A DNA stretch of 64,000 nt. It comes from Rathayibacter sp. Leaf185 (lineage in GTDB: Bacteria > Actinomycetota > Actinomycetes > Actinomycetales > Microbacteriaceae). The number at the start of each line of letters is the position of its first letter. Positions within the stretch are counted from its first letter, which is position 1. Made by a program: the position numbers and the translations under genes. Below the pieces are notes generated by a model. It did not search any database. It worked only from the letters and a program-made list of their open reading frames with translations, and was not told where the DNA came from. Shown here in pieces: positions 48,510-57,661 of the stretch. The stretch is from NCBI RefSeq assembly GCF_001423885.1, contig NZ_LMPP01000003.1, positions 124,001-188,000 of the forward strand, given 5' to 3'.

Positions 48510-48701
48510 TCAGCCCTCGCCGATGGCGGCCTTGAGCTCGGCCTCGCGCTGGTGGTAGCCGTCCGAGACGGCCTCGCCGAGCTCCTTCGCCGTGCGGTTC
48601 AGGTCCTCGAAGAGCCGGGCACCGGCGGGGGTCCTGGCGACCTGGTGCGCGAGGGCGAAGCCGAGGCCGATCCCGATGACGATCAGGGCGAGGTTCTTCA
48701 C
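48510..48701 (-). CDS. Small single-helix membrane protein upstream of alaS
   Basis: A 63-residue protein with one helix (residues ~3-20, LALIVIGIGLGFALAHQV) then a charged amphipathic helix that may form a coiled coil. The GTG 48701 start has an AAGGAAC site; an in-frame GTG at 48716 is an alternative. It sits between a DUF948-like gene and alaS, a position held by DUF6167-type proteins in other actinobacteria. Function unknown. Confidence 0.7.
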   Translation of the reverse strand: MKNLALIVIGIGLGFALAHQVARTPAGARLFEDLNRTAKELGEAVSDGYHQREAELKAAIGEG

Positions 48702-48764
48702 GGATGTTCCTTCCACGGCGGCGGGGAGCGCGGGCCTTCTCGATTCTAGGGCGCCAGCCCGGAG

Positions 48765-49190
48765 CTACCTGGAGGAGGACCTGCGGGTGCGCCGGGAGCG
48801 CCCGGCGCTGCTCCTGCCGACGGACTCGCCGACCTTGTCGGCGGTGCGACCGGCGACGAGGACCGCCCGGACGCCGGCGGTGAAGCCGGCGAGCTTGATC
48901 AGCGGGCCGCCGATGGTGGCGGCGGTGAGGGCGACGAGCGCGTTGACGTTGCCGGTGACCTCGGCGACGTCCTTCGTGATGGTGTCGACGCGGGCGAGCT
49001 GCTGATTCGCCTCGCGCAGCGTCGAGGCCGACTCGTCGAGGATCGGGGTCAGGCCGTCGCTGGCCTGCTTGATCGCCTCGCTCGTGCTGTCGAAGACGCG
49101 ACCGAGCTTCCAGAGGGGGATGGCCGCGATCGCGACCAGGATCGCGAACACGCCCGCAGCGATGAGTCCCGCGATGTCTCCACCGGACAC
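48765..49190 (-). CDS. DUF948-like single-helix membrane protein
   Basis: A 141-residue protein with an N-terminal helix (residues ~6-27), a heptad-like stretch (SEAIKQASDGLTPILDESASTLREANQQLARVDT, given as a motif) that fits the DUF948 coiled coil, and a second hydrophobic segment near residues 85-110, ending in an Arg/Ser-rich tail. The GTG 49190 start has a GGAGG site 5 bases upstream. It precedes the 63-residue protein and alaS, as in many actinobacteria. Function unknown. Confidence 0.75.
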   Translation of the reverse strand: MSGGDIAGLIAAGVFAILVAIAAIPLWKLGRVFDSTSEAIKQASDGLTPILDESASTLREANQQLARVDTITKDVAEVTGNVNALVALTAATIGGPLIKLAGFTAGVRAVLVAGRTADKVGESVGRSSAGRSRRTRRSSSR

Positions 49191-49285
49191 GGTGACCTCC
49201 GTTTCGACGCCGCTCGAGTGCGGCACTACAGCCTAGACGCGGGGCGGGCGGAGGCGTTCCACCGCCGAGCCGCCGCCGCGCCGGC

Positions 49286-49389
49286 GTGCGATCTGCAGGA
49301 GGACGTGCGGTCTGCAGGAGTTCAGACTCGGAAAGCCCGTAACGCCGCACGGTGCGGCACGAAGAGGGTGGATCTCCTGCGAACCGCAC
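49286..49389. repeat. 104-bp repeat bounded by inverted ends, copy A
   Basis: Begins GTGCGATCTGCAGGAG and ends CTCCTGCGAACCGCAC, so the ends form an imperfect inverted repeat. It shares ACTCGGAAAGC near its centre with copy B at 49421. Non-coding; between the DUF948-like gene and rpsD. Confidence 0.75.
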
Positions 49390-49420
49390 CGCCTCCCGCC
49401 TCTAAGCTCCGGCGCCGCCC

Positions 49421-49524
49421 GTGCGGTCTGCAGGAGTTCGTACGATCTGCAGGCCTTCGCACTCGGAAAGCTTTTCCCGCCGTGCGAACACGCGCGCGAG
49501 CGGTGCATCTCCTGCAGATCGCAC
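49421..49524. repeat. 104-bp repeat bounded by inverted ends, copy B
   Basis: Begins GTGCGGTCTGCAGGAG and ends CTCCTGCAGATCGCAC; the 16-bp ends are complementary with one mismatch. Same length and central ACTCGGAAAGC as copy A, 31 bp away. Non-coding. Confidence 0.75.
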
Positions 49525-49548
49525 CCGTCGACCCGGTGCTTAAACGGG

Positions 49549-49576
49549 AAAGGCCCCGGCGCGAACCGGGGCCTTT
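49549..49576 (-). terminator. rpsD terminator
   Basis: A perfect 11-bp stem AAAGGCCCCGG/CCGGGGCCTTT on a 6-base loop, 17 bases past the rpsD stop; the minus-strand 3' side ends in TTT. A convincing intrinsic terminator that separates rpsD from the downstream small membrane genes. Confidence 0.9.
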
Positions 49577-49593
49577 CTCGTACGGGAGTCGAC

Positions 49594-50223
49594 TCAGCGA
49601 GCCGCGTAGTACTCGACGACGAACTGCACTTCGCAGGTCACGGGGACCTCGGCGCGCTTCGGGCGGCGCAGGAGCGTGGCCTGGAGCTTGTCGATCTCGA
49701 CCTCGAGGTAGCCCGGGGTCTTGGGGAGCACGTCGACGTGTCCACCGGCGGCGGCGACCTGGAAGGGGTCGGTGCCCTCGGAGCGCGGCTTGACGTGGAT
49801 GACCTGACCCGGCTTCACGCGGAAGGAGGGGCGGTCGACCGTCTTGCCGTCCACCATGATGTGGCGGTGGGTGACGAACTGGCGGGCCTGCGCGGTGGTG
49901 CGGGCGAATCCGGAGCGAAGGACGAGCGCGTCGAGACGCATCTCGAGCAGCTCGACCAGGTTCTCACCGGTCAGGCCCTGGGTGCGGCGCGCCTCCTGGA
50001 AGGCGATGCGCAGCTGCTTCTCGCGGATGCCGTACTGGGCTCGCAGACGCTGCTTCTCACGGAGGCGGACCGCGTAGTCGGAGTCGGCCTTGCGCTTCGA
50101 GCGGCCGTGCTCACCGGGAGCGTAGGGACGCTTCTCGAGGTAGCGGGCGGCCTTCGGGGTCAGGGGGATGCCGAGGGCGCGCGAGAGGCGCGTCTTCGAA
50201 CGGGTACGTGAGGTGGTCGACAC
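49594..50223 (-). CDS. rpsD: 30S ribosomal protein S4
   Basis: A 209-residue primary 16S-binding protein. EKRPYAPGEHGRSKRK, LEMRLDALVLRSGFA and the S4 RNA-binding domain TAQARQFVTHRHIMVDGKTVDRPS are present. The N-terminus lacks the zinc-binding cysteines, i.e. the C-minus type. It is monocistronic here, not in the alpha operon, with its own terminator. The GTG start has an AAGGA site. Confidence 0.97.
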   Translation of the reverse strand: MSTTSRTRSKTRLSRALGIPLTPKAARYLEKRPYAPGEHGRSKRKADSDYAVRLREKQRLRAQYGIREKQLRIAFQEARRTQGLTGENLVELLEMRLDALVLRSGFARTTAQARQFVTHRHIMVDGKTVDRPSFRVKPGQVIHVKPRSEGTDPFQVAAAGGHVDVLPKTPGYLEVEIDKLQATLLRRPKRAEVPVTCEVQFVVEYYAAR

Positions 50224-50427
50224 TGTGGTCCTTCCAAGGTCTGAGAGGTTCGGTCGCAGCTCTCGGCCGCCTGCTCCGGGAGGAGGGCGGACGCCGTGGT
50301 CGTGTCCGCTCGCGGGTGCGTGCGGAAGGGTGACCGCGGTGACGAACTGCGCGATTCAGAGGGATCGCTGCTCCGCTCGGCTACAGAGCGGTGGGCAACC
50401 TCGCAAGACTACCACCCCGCATCGGTG

Positions 50428-50478
50428 GAGTCACCCTCGGTCCGGAGTCACCCTCGGTCCGGCGTCACCCTCGGCCGC
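50428..50478. repeat. Three tandem 17-bp repeats at the end of rarA
   Basis: Units at 50428-50444 and 50445-50461 are identical (GAGTCACCCTCGGTCCG); the third (50462-50478) is diverged and includes the rarA stop codon. It looks like a tandem duplication of the gene end. Confidence 0.8.
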
Positions 50479-51889
50479 GGATGATCCGCAGCAGCTTCGC
50501 GAGGCGGGCCGAGACGTCGCGCTCGTTCCCGTGCTCGGTCGGCGCGTAGTAGCGCGCTCCCTGCAGGGAGTCGGGGAGGTACTGCTGCTCGAGCACGCCG
50601 AGCTCGGCGTCGTGCGGGTAGCGGTAGCCCTTGCCGTGGCCGAGCCGCTTCGCGCCCGGGTAGTGCGCATCGCGGAGGTGCGCGGGCACCCGGCCCGCCT
50701 TGCCCGCCCGCACGTCGGCGATCGCCGCGTCGATGGCCGAGTAGGAGGCGTTCGACTTCGGAGCCGTGGCCAGATGCACCACGGCCTGCGCGAGGGGGAT
50801 GCGCCCCTCGGGCATCCCGATGAACTGCACCGCGTCGGCGGCGGCGATCGCCACGACGAGGGCCTGCGGGTCGGCCATGCCGATGTCCTCGGACGCCGAG
50901 ACGATGATGCGGCGGGCGATGAAGCGCGGGTCCTCCCCCGCCTCGATCATCCGCGCCAGGTAGTGGAGCGCCGCGTCGACGTCGGATCCGCGGATCGACT
51001 TGATGAAGGCGCTGATGACGTCGTAGTGCTCGTCCCCGTTGCGGTCGTAGCGCAGCAGAGCGCGGTCGACGGCGCGGGCGACCACCTCGGTGGTGATCAG
51101 CGGGAGCTCCGGCTCCTCCCGGGCTACGGGCTCGTCGTCCTCCTCGTCGTCGTCGTCCGCATCTGCGCTCCCCGCCTCGGCGCGGGCGATGCGGTCGGCC
51201 TCGCGCGCCTCCGACCGGGCCGACGTCGCCGCGGCCTCGAGGGCCGTCAGCGCCCGGCGGGCGTCGCCCGAGGCGAGTCGCACGATGCTCGCGCGCGCCT
51301 CGTCGGCGAGCCGCACGGAATCGCGGAGCCCGCGCTCGTCGTGCAGTGCGCGGTCGACGAGGATCCCGAGGTCGTCGTCGCTCAGCGGCTCGAGGGTGAG
51401 CAGCAGCGAGCGTGAGAGGAGCGGCGCGATCACCGAGAAGGACGGGTTCTCGGTGGTGGCCGCGATCAGGATGACCCAGCCGTTCTCGACGCCGGGCAGC
51501 AGGGCGTCCTGCTGCGCCTTGGTGAAGCGGTGGATCTCGTCGAGGAAGAGGACGGTGGAGGTGCCGTACAGATCACGGGTGGAGAGGGCCTCCTCCATCA
51601 CCTGCCGGACGTCCTTCACCCCCGCGGTCACGGCGGACAGCTCGACGAAGCGGCGGCCGCTCGAGTGGGCGACGGCCTGCGCGAGCGTCGTCTTGCCCGT
51701 GCCGGGCGGCCCCCAGAGGATGACGGAGACCGCTCCCCTCTCGCCCGTCAGGTCGGCCGCCAGGGCGACGAGGGGCGAGCCGGGAGTGAGCAGGTGGCGC
51801 TGACCGGCGACCTCGTCGAGGCTGCGCGGGCGCATGCGCACCGCGAGCGGAGTCGCCCCCGAGCGGAGTCCTGCCTGCTGCATGGTCAT
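50465..51889 (-). CDS. rarA: Replication-associated recombination protein A (RarA/MgsA)
   Basis: A 474-residue AAA+ ATPase acting at stalled replication forks. Walker [15 protein letters not shown], Walker [11 protein letters not shown], sensor-1 ATTENPSF and the C-terminal tetramer domain ([19 protein letters not shown]) are complete. An acidic linker ([11 protein letters not shown]) between AAA lid and C-terminal domain is unusual. The start could be ATG 51889 or ATG 51883. It is divergent from the cyclophilin gene. Confidence 0.95.
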   Translation of the reverse strand: MTMQQAGLRSGATPLAVRMRPRSLDEVAGQRHLLTPGSPLVALAADLTGERGAVSVILWGPPGTGKTTLAQAVAHSSGRRFVELSAVTAGVKDVRQVMEEALSTRDLYGTSTVLFLDEIHRFTKAQQDALLPGVENGWVILIAATTENPSFSVIAPLLSRSLLLTLEPLSDDDLGILVDRALHDERGLRDSVRLADEARASIVRLASGDARRALTALEAAATSARSEAREADRIARAEAGSADADDDDEEDDEPVAREEPELPLITTEVVARAVDRALLRYDRNGDEHYDVISAFIKSIRGSDVDAALHYLARMIEAGEDPRFIARRIIVSASEDIGMADPQALVVAIAAADAVQFIGMPEGRIPLAQAVVHLATAPKSNASYSAIDAAIADVRAGKAGRVPAHLRDAHYPGAKRLGHGKGYRYPHDAELGVLEQQYLPDSLQGARYYAPTEHGNERDVSARLAKLLRIIRGRG

Positions 51890-52058
51890 GCCGACCAGCG
51901 TAACGACGGCCTCCGACAGTGGACCGGCGTCGCCCGACTCCTCGGATCCTCGCCGTGTTTTGCCGGTGCCGAGCCGACTCTCGTAGGCTCTACGCCGTTC
52001 GCGCTCGCGCGGACCGCCGCGCCGGACTGGGGCGCGATCGGACACGGCGGAGGAACAC

Positions 52059-52847
52059 GTGGCTCAAGGCAAGTCGAACGACCGCGAGGCGCGCACCCGG
52101 CTCCGGGCCTACCAGGCCCGCCAGAGCCTCCACCGGACCCGCGCGAAGCGGCGGACGAGGGACAACGTCCTCGCCGCCGTCGCCGGAGTGATCGTGATCG
52201 CCCTCGCGGTGGTGGCCCAGCTCCTCTACTTCTCCGGAGGCCCCGGCACCCCGGTGGCGGAGCCGGCCTCCTCCGAGAGCGCGACCCCGACGCCCGCCGC
52301 GACCGGCCAGAACACCGGTGAGGTGCCCTCGAGCGACATCGCGGAGGGTCGCGACTGGACCGGCACCATGACCGTGAACACCGACGCGCTCGGCATCACC
52401 CTCGCGGGCGCCGCCGCTCCGCAGGCCGTCTCGTCCTTCATCTCCCTCACGCAGTCCGGCTTCTACGACGGCGTCTCGTGCCACCGCCTCACCACTGAGG
52501 GCCTGTTCGTGCTGCAGTGCGGCGACCCGAACGGCGACGGCACCGGCGGACCGGGCTACAGCTACGGACCCGTCGAGAACGCCCCCGCCGACGGCGTCTA
52601 CCCGGCCGGCACCATCGCGATGGCCCGCCAGTCGGGCAACGGCTACAGCCAGGGCAGCCAGTTCTTCATCGTCTACCAGGACACCACGCTGCCGAGCGAC
52701 GCCGCAGGCGGCTACACCGTGATCGGCGAGGTCACCTCGGGGCTCGACGCGCTCACCGGCGACATCGTCGCGAAGGGGACGGCGGACGGGTCCGGCGACG
52801 GCGCTCCGGCCGAGCCCGTGGCGATCACCTCCGTCACGGTCCAGTAG
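52059..52847 (+). CDS. Membrane-anchored cyclophilin-type peptidyl-prolyl isomerase
   Basis: A 262-residue protein. Residues 1-35 are basic and cytoplasmic, one helix spans ~37-58, a Ser/Thr/Pro linker follows, then a cyclophilin domain ([49 protein letters not shown]) that folds secreted proteins outside the membrane. The substrate-binding region is present but the loop around CHRL differs from the usual FHRV. The GTG 52059 start has a GGAGGAAC site. It lies upstream of the DUF349 gene, near relA, as in mycobacteria. Confidence 0.92.
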   Translation: MAQGKSNDREARTRLRAYQARQSLHRTRAKRRTRDNVLAAVAGVIVIALAVVAQLLYFSGGPGTPVAEPASSESATPTPAATGQNTGEVPSSDIAEGRDWTGTMTVNTDALGITLAGAAAPQAVSSFISLTQSGFYDGVSCHRLTTEGLFVLQCGDPNGDGTGGPGYSYGPVENAPADGVYPAGTIAMARQSGNGYSQGSQFFIVYQDTTLPSDAAGGYTVIGEVTSGLDALTGDIVAKGTADGSGDGAPAEPVAITSVTVQ

Positions 52848-53091
52848 CGACGACCCGGGGCCGAACCCCGGATGCGGGGAGTGCAATAGGCTGATCGTCA
52901 CTGCCCGTTCGCGGCCGAGCGCGGTGACCGGCCCACCGGCCGTCGCGTCCACTCGGTCGAGGTCCGGGTCGGTGATCGACAGCCCCGCTGTCGACACGCC
53001 CAGTATCGGGGCGGCCACCGTCGGAGAGTGCGACAGGGCCGGTCCGATATCGAACAGCACGACATCGAACAGCAAGGTGAGGCTCCGAGCG

Positions 53092-54315
53092 ATGAGTGAC
53101 CAGCAGCCGTGGGGACGAGTCGGTGACGACGGGACGGTCTACGTCCGCGTCGGCGACGGGGAGCGCGAGGTCGGCCAGTACCCCGACGCTTCTCCCGAGG
53201 AGGCGCTCGCCTACTACGAGCGCAAGTACGTCGAGCTGGCCGGGCAGGTCTCCCTGCTCGAGCAGCGCGCCAAGCGGGGGGCTCCAGCCGGAGACGTCGC
53301 CCGCGCCGTCCAGTCCCTGACGGCGGCGATCGCGGACGCCCGTGCGGTCGGCGACCTCGAGGCCCTGCAGACGCGCATCGGCGCGCTCGGCGGCTCGGTC
53401 GAGGACCTCACCGAGCAGCAGGCGGCCGAGTCCAAGGCCGCCCTGGCGGAGGCGCTCGCCCATCGGGAGGCCATCGTCACCGAGGCCGAGGCCCTCGCCG
53501 CCGTCGACCCGGCCAAGACGCAGTGGAAGCAGGCCAGCGCCGCCATCGACGACCTCTTCGCCCGCTGGCAGAACCACCAGCAGCAGGGGCCGCGGCTCCC
53601 CAAGAACGAGGCGAACGATCTCTGGCGCCGCTTCCGCGGAGCCCGCACCACCATCGAGCAGAACCGCAAGGCGTTCTTCGCCGACCTCGACTCCTCGCAC
53701 CGCGAGGCGAAGTCGGCCAAGCAGGCCCTCATCGACCAGGCCGAGGCACTCGTCTCGCGCGGCGCCGACGCCATCCCCGAGTACCGTGCGCTCCTCGAGC
53801 AGTGGCGTGTCGCGGGCCGCGCGGGGAAGCGGTTCGACGACGCGCTCTGGGCGCGGTTCAAGGCGGCCGGTGACGCGATCTACGGCGCCAAGGCCGAGGT
53901 CGTCGCGCAGGAGAGCGTCGAGTACACCGAGAACCTCGACCTGAAGCTCGCGCTCCTCGAGGAGGCGGAGCCGTTGCTCCAGGAGGAGGACCGCGAGAAG
54001 TCCAAGCGCGTCCTCCTCTCCATCCAGGAGCGCTGGGACGCGATCGGAAGGGTTCCTCGCGAGCAGGTCCGCACCATCGAGGACCGCCTCCGCAAGGTCG
54101 AGGCCCACGTGCGCAAGCTCGACGAGGATCACTGGAACCGCAGCAACCCCGAGCGCAAGGCGCGCTCGGAGGGTCTCGCCTCGCAGCTGACCGCCGCGAT
54201 CCAGAAGCTGCAGGACGAGCTCGACGAGGCGAAGGAGCGCGGCGACAGCGCGGCGATCCAGCAGGCCCAGGAGGCGCTCGACGCCCGCAAGGTCTGGCTC
54301 GACGCCCTCGGCTGA
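53092..54315 (+). CDS. DUF349 domain-containing coiled-coil protein
   Basis: A 407-residue, highly charged helical protein with several DUF349 repeats (about residues 130-205, 210-280 and 285-360), each with the pattern W-x-A-x-R-F, e.g. LFARWQNHQQQGPRL and LWARFKAAGDAIY. The N-terminal ~45 residues (WGRVGDDGTVYVRVGDGEREVGQY) form a small separate unit. No membrane segment is seen. The ATG 53092 is preceded by AAGGTGAGG. Such genes lie next to relA and ppiA in actinobacteria. Molecular role is not settled. Confidence 0.85.
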   Translation: MSDQQPWGRVGDDGTVYVRVGDGEREVGQYPDASPEEALAYYERKYVELAGQVSLLEQRAKRGAPAGDVARAVQSLTAAIADARAVGDLEALQTRIGALGGSVEDLTEQQAAESKAALAEALAHREAIVTEAEALAAVDPAKTQWKQASAAIDDLFARWQNHQQQGPRLPKNEANDLWRRFRGARTTIEQNRKAFFADLDSSHREAKSAKQALIDQAEALVSRGADAIPEYRALLEQWRVAGRAGKRFDDALWARFKAAGDAIYGAKAEVVAQESVEYTENLDLKLALLEEAEPLLQEEDREKSKRVLLSIQERWDAIGRVPREQVRTIEDRLRKVEAHVRKLDEDHWNRSNPERKARSEGLASQLTAAIQKLQDELDEAKERGDSAAIQQAQEALDARKVWLDALG

Positions 54316-54404
54316 GTCCCCACCACCTCGAAGCCCGGCGCCGCTCTCTCCACAGATCTGGCGACGACTCACCGGAGGGGAGGCGCCTCGTCCACGCTGA
54401 GTGG

Positions 54405-54977
54405 ATGACGCGCCTCCCCTCCGTTCTTCTCCCCGGGTCCGGTCTCCTCCCGGGACACCTCCCCCTCTCCGAGCTCTGCGCCGCCCGACTCGACGGCGAG
54501 CTGATCGCGGTGGACGAGGGCTTCCTCGTCGCCGACCTCCCGCTCGGGCCGGCGGAGCGCGGTGCGGCGCTGCTGGCCGTCCTCCCCCGAGGGACCGTGG
54601 CCGACCGCTGCTCGGCGGCCTGGGTGCACGGAGCATCGATCGACCCGCCGCGGGTGCACAGCGCCTCGATCGATCGGCGCCACCGACTCCACCCGCCTGT
54701 GCTCTCGCGGATCCGCTACCACGAGGTCCGGCTGGCGGACGACGACGTGATGCTCCTCGGCGGCTGCTCCGTGACGACGCCGGAACGGACGCTGGTCGAC
54801 CTCGCTCGAGCGCGGGGCGCGTGCGATGACTCTCTGCTCCGCGCTCTGGCCGCGGTGGCCGGGATCACGCTCGTCGACCTGCTCGAGCGCCTCCGCCCCG
54901 AGGGCGAGCCCGCCATCGCCGGGCGGCGGATCGCCGTCGACAGGCTCACGGCGGCTCTGTCGACGGCGACCCGATGA
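54405..54977 (+). CDS. Solitary AbiEi-like (type IV antitoxin-like) protein
   Basis: A 190-residue protein. The C-terminal pattern (SAAWVHGA, then GGCSVTTPERTLVDLARA) resembles AbiEi-type antitoxin proteins, but a clear N-terminal winged helix is not seen. No AbiEii-type nucleotidyltransferase toxin is next to it. It is convergent with relA, with only 2 bp between stops. It could be a domesticated regulator or an unrelated conserved protein; the family call is moderate. Confidence 0.5.
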   Translation: MTRLPSVLLPGSGLLPGHLPLSELCAARLDGELIAVDEGFLVADLPLGPAERGAALLAVLPRGTVADRCSAAWVHGASIDPPRVHSASIDRRHRLHPPVLSRIRYHEVRLADDDVMLLGGCSVTTPERTLVDLARARGACDDSLLRALAAVAGITLVDLLERLRPEGEPAIAGRRIAVDRLTAALSTATR

Positions 54978-54979
54978 TG

Positions 54980-57232
54980 TCAGCCGGCGTTGACCCGGTA
55001 GACGTCGTAGACCGCGTCGATCCGGCGCACCGCGTTCAGCACGCGGTCGAGGTGGGTCGTGTCGCCCATCTCGAAGACGAAACGGCTGATCGCGAGGCGG
55101 TCGCTCGAGGTCGAGACGGTCGCCGAGAGGATGTTGACGTGGTGCTCCGACAGCACGCGGGTGACGTCGCTCAGCAGACCCGATCGGTCCAGCGCCTCGA
55201 CCTGGATCTGCACCAGGAAGATGCTCTTGGACGACGGCGCCCACTCGACGTCGACGATCCGCTCGGGCTCCTTGAGCAGCTCCTGCACGTTGTGGCAGTT
55301 GGCCTGGTGCACCGAGACGCCGGCGCCGCGGGTGACGAAGCCGACGATCTGATCTCCGGGCACGGGCGTGCAGCACTTGGCGAGTTTGACCAGGATGTCG
55401 GGGGCGCCCTTGACGAGCACACCCGACTCGCTGCTCCTGCTGCGGGGGCGGGGAGAGCGCGGGAGGGTGACCTCGTTCTCGTCCGACTCCGGATCGCCCT
55501 GGATCGAGGCGACGACCTTCTCGAGGACCGACTGGGTCGAGACGTGCCCCTCGCCGACGGCCGCGTAGAGCGCCTCGACGTCGTTGTAGCGCAGCTGACT
55601 GGCCACCTCGGTGAAGGTGTCCTGGCTCATCAGCTTCTGCAGCGGCAGGTTCTGCTTGCGCATCGCCCGCGCGATCGAGTCCTTGCCCTGCTCGATGGCC
55701 TCGTCGCGGCGCTCCTTGGTGAACCACTGCCGGATCTTGTTGCGCGCTCGGGGACTCTGGACGAAGTTCAGCCAGTCCTGGCTCGGGCCGGAGTCGGGGT
55801 TCTTCGAGGTGAAGACCTCGACCACGTCGCCGGTGGTGAGCGAGGACTCCAGGGGCACGAGCCGCCCGTTGACCTTCGCGCCCATCGTGCGGTGGCCCAC
55901 TTCGGTGTGCACGGCGTAGGCGAAGTCGACCGGAGTCGCGCCGGTCGGCAGGCCGATCACCCGGCCCTTCGGCGTGAAGACGTAGACCTCCTTCGCTCCG
56001 ATCTCGAAGCGGAGGGAGTCGAGGAACTCGTTCGGGTCGGTCGTCTCGGACTGCCAGTCGGAGAGATGGGCGAGCCAGGCCAGATCGGTGTCGTTCGAGC
56101 TGTTGGTGGGCACCTTGCCGGTGGCCATCTGCTCCTTGTACTTCCAGTGCGCCGCGATGCCGAACTCCGCGTGCTGATGCATCTCGTTCGTGCGGATCTG
56201 GATCTCGACGGCGCGGCCCTTGGGGCCGACGACGGTCGTGTGCAGCGACTGGTAGAGGTTGAACTTCGGAGTCGCGATGTAGTCCTTGAAGCGCCCGGGC
56301 ATCGGCGTCCAACGGGCGTGGATCGAGCCGAGCACCGCGTAGCAGTCGCGCACCGAGTTGACGAGCACGCGGATGCCGACCAGGTCGTAGATCTCGTCGA
56401 ATTCACGCCCTCGCACCACCATCTTCTGGTAGATCGAGTAGTACTGCTTCGGCCGGCCGACGACACGACCGCGGATCTTGCCGGCCCGGAGATCCTCGCC
56501 GATCAGGTCGATGACGTTCTGCACGAACTCCTCGCGCTGAGGGGTCCGGACCTTCACCAGGCTCTCGATCTCGTTGTAGATCTTCGGGTAGAGCACGGCG
56601 AAGGAGAGGTCCTCGAGCTCCCACTTGATCGCCTGGATGCCGAGGCGATGCGCGAGCGGCGCGTAGATCTCGAGGGTCTCGGTGGCCTTGCGGGCGGCCG
56701 ATTCCGCGGGGACGAAGCCCCAGGTGCGGGCGTTGTGCAGCCGGTCGGCCAGCTTGATGATCAGTACCCGGATGTCCTTCGACATCGCCACGATCATCTT
56801 GCGGACGGTCTCGGCCTGCGCGCTGTCGCCGTACTTGACCTTGTCGAGCTTGGTCACGCCGTCGACGAGCATCGCGACCTCGTCGCCGAAGTCGGCTCGC
56901 AGCTCGTCGAGCTTGTAGTCGGTGTCCTCGACGGTGTCGTGCAGCAGTGCCGCCGCGATCGTCTTCGAGCCGATGCCGAGATCGGCGAGGATCTGCGCGA
57001 CGGCGAGCGGATGCGTGATGTACGGCTCACCGCTGCGGCGCTTCTGACCGGAGTGCGCCCGCTCTGCGACCGAGTAGGCCCGCTCGATCAGGGCGATGTC
57101 GCTCTTGGGGTGGTGCATCCGCACCGTGCGCACGAGGGTGTCGACGGCACCCGAGGGCTGCGCGCGCGAGAAGATCCGCGGGACCAGCCTGCGCAGGGCA
57201 GCGGTCGAGGACGTGGTCGTGGTATCGCTCAC
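54980..57232 (-). CDS. relA: Bifunctional (p)ppGpp synthetase/hydrolase
   Basis: A 750-residue Rel protein. The N-terminal HD hydrolase keeps HSGQKRRSGEPYITHPLAVA, HDTVEDTD and KLADRLHNART, so degradation should work. The synthetase has GRVVGRPKQYYSIYQKM and RFKDYIATPKFNLYQSLHTT. TGS (VFTPKGRVIGLPTGATPVDFAYAVHTEVGHR), zinc-finger-like CCTPVPGDQIVGFVTRG and C-terminal ACT domains follow. The GTG 57232 start gives the family N-terminus. Confidence 0.97.
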   Translation of the reverse strand: MSDTTTTSSTAALRRLVPRIFSRAQPSGAVDTLVRTVRMHHPKSDIALIERAYSVAERAHSGQKRRSGEPYITHPLAVAQILADLGIGSKTIAAALLHDTVEDTDYKLDELRADFGDEVAMLVDGVTKLDKVKYGDSAQAETVRKMIVAMSKDIRVLIIKLADRLHNARTWGFVPAESAARKATETLEIYAPLAHRLGIQAIKWELEDLSFAVLYPKIYNEIESLVKVRTPQREEFVQNVIDLIGEDLRAGKIRGRVVGRPKQYYSIYQKMVVRGREFDEIYDLVGIRVLVNSVRDCYAVLGSIHARWTPMPGRFKDYIATPKFNLYQSLHTTVVGPKGRAVEIQIRTNEMHQHAEFGIAAHWKYKEQMATGKVPTNSSNDTDLAWLAHLSDWQSETTDPNEFLDSLRFEIGAKEVYVFTPKGRVIGLPTGATPVDFAYAVHTEVGHRTMGAKVNGRLVPLESSLTTGDVVEVFTSKNPDSGPSQDWLNFVQSPRARNKIRQWFTKERRDEAIEQGKDSIARAMRKQNLPLQKLMSQDTFTEVASQLRYNDVEALYAAVGEGHVSTQSVLEKVVASIQGDPESDENEVTLPRSPRPRSRSSESGVLVKGAPDILVKLAKCCTPVPGDQIVGFVTRGAGVSVHQANCHNVQELLKEPERIVDVEWAPSSKSIFLVQIQVEALDRSGLLSDVTRVLSEHHVNILSATVSTSSDRLAISRFVFEMGDTTHLDRVLNAVRRIDAVYDVYRVNAG

Positions 57233-57311
57233 GCGGACATCTCCATCGCCCCATTATCGCGCGCGCAGAACGCGGCGATGACCGCTCCGCCCAGGGCGGA
57301 CGGGGCGGGGG

Positions 57312-57656
57312 TCAGTCGATCCGGCCGGGGGTGCCGTCGCCGGCGACGACCGCACCGCCCGCCGCCGCCCAGGCGGTCATGCCGGCCTCGACGTTGGCGG
57401 TCTCGTAGCCCGCGCGGTCGAGCGCCTGCACGACCATCGCGGAGCGGACCCCCGAGTGGCAGACCACGAGGATCGGCGCCTCGGCGGGCAGCTCGTCCTG
57501 GCGTCCGCCGAGCTCGCCCATGGGGATGTGGTGAGCGGTCGGCGCGTGACCGAGTGCCCACTCGTGCGGTTCGCGGACGTCGAGCAGCCAGACCTCGTCG
57601 CGTTCGACGAGACCGACCGCATCGGCGGCGGAGACCTGCGCGTACTCGGCCACCAC
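57312..57656 (-). CDS. Rhodanese-like sulfurtransferase
   Basis: A 114-residue single rhodanese domain. The active-site loop VVCHSGVRSA holds the catalytic Cys; EVWLLDVREPHEWALGHAPTAHHIPMGEL is the family N-terminal signature. The start GTG 57656 is 5 bp after secF, so it is likely co-transcribed. The sulfur acceptor is unknown. Confidence 0.93.
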   Translation of the reverse strand: MVAEYAQVSAADAVGLVERDEVWLLDVREPHEWALGHAPTAHHIPMGELGGRQDELPAEAPILVVCHSGVRSAMVVQALDRAGYETANVEAGMTAWAAAGGAVVAGDGTPGRID

Positions 57657-57661
57657 GCCTC

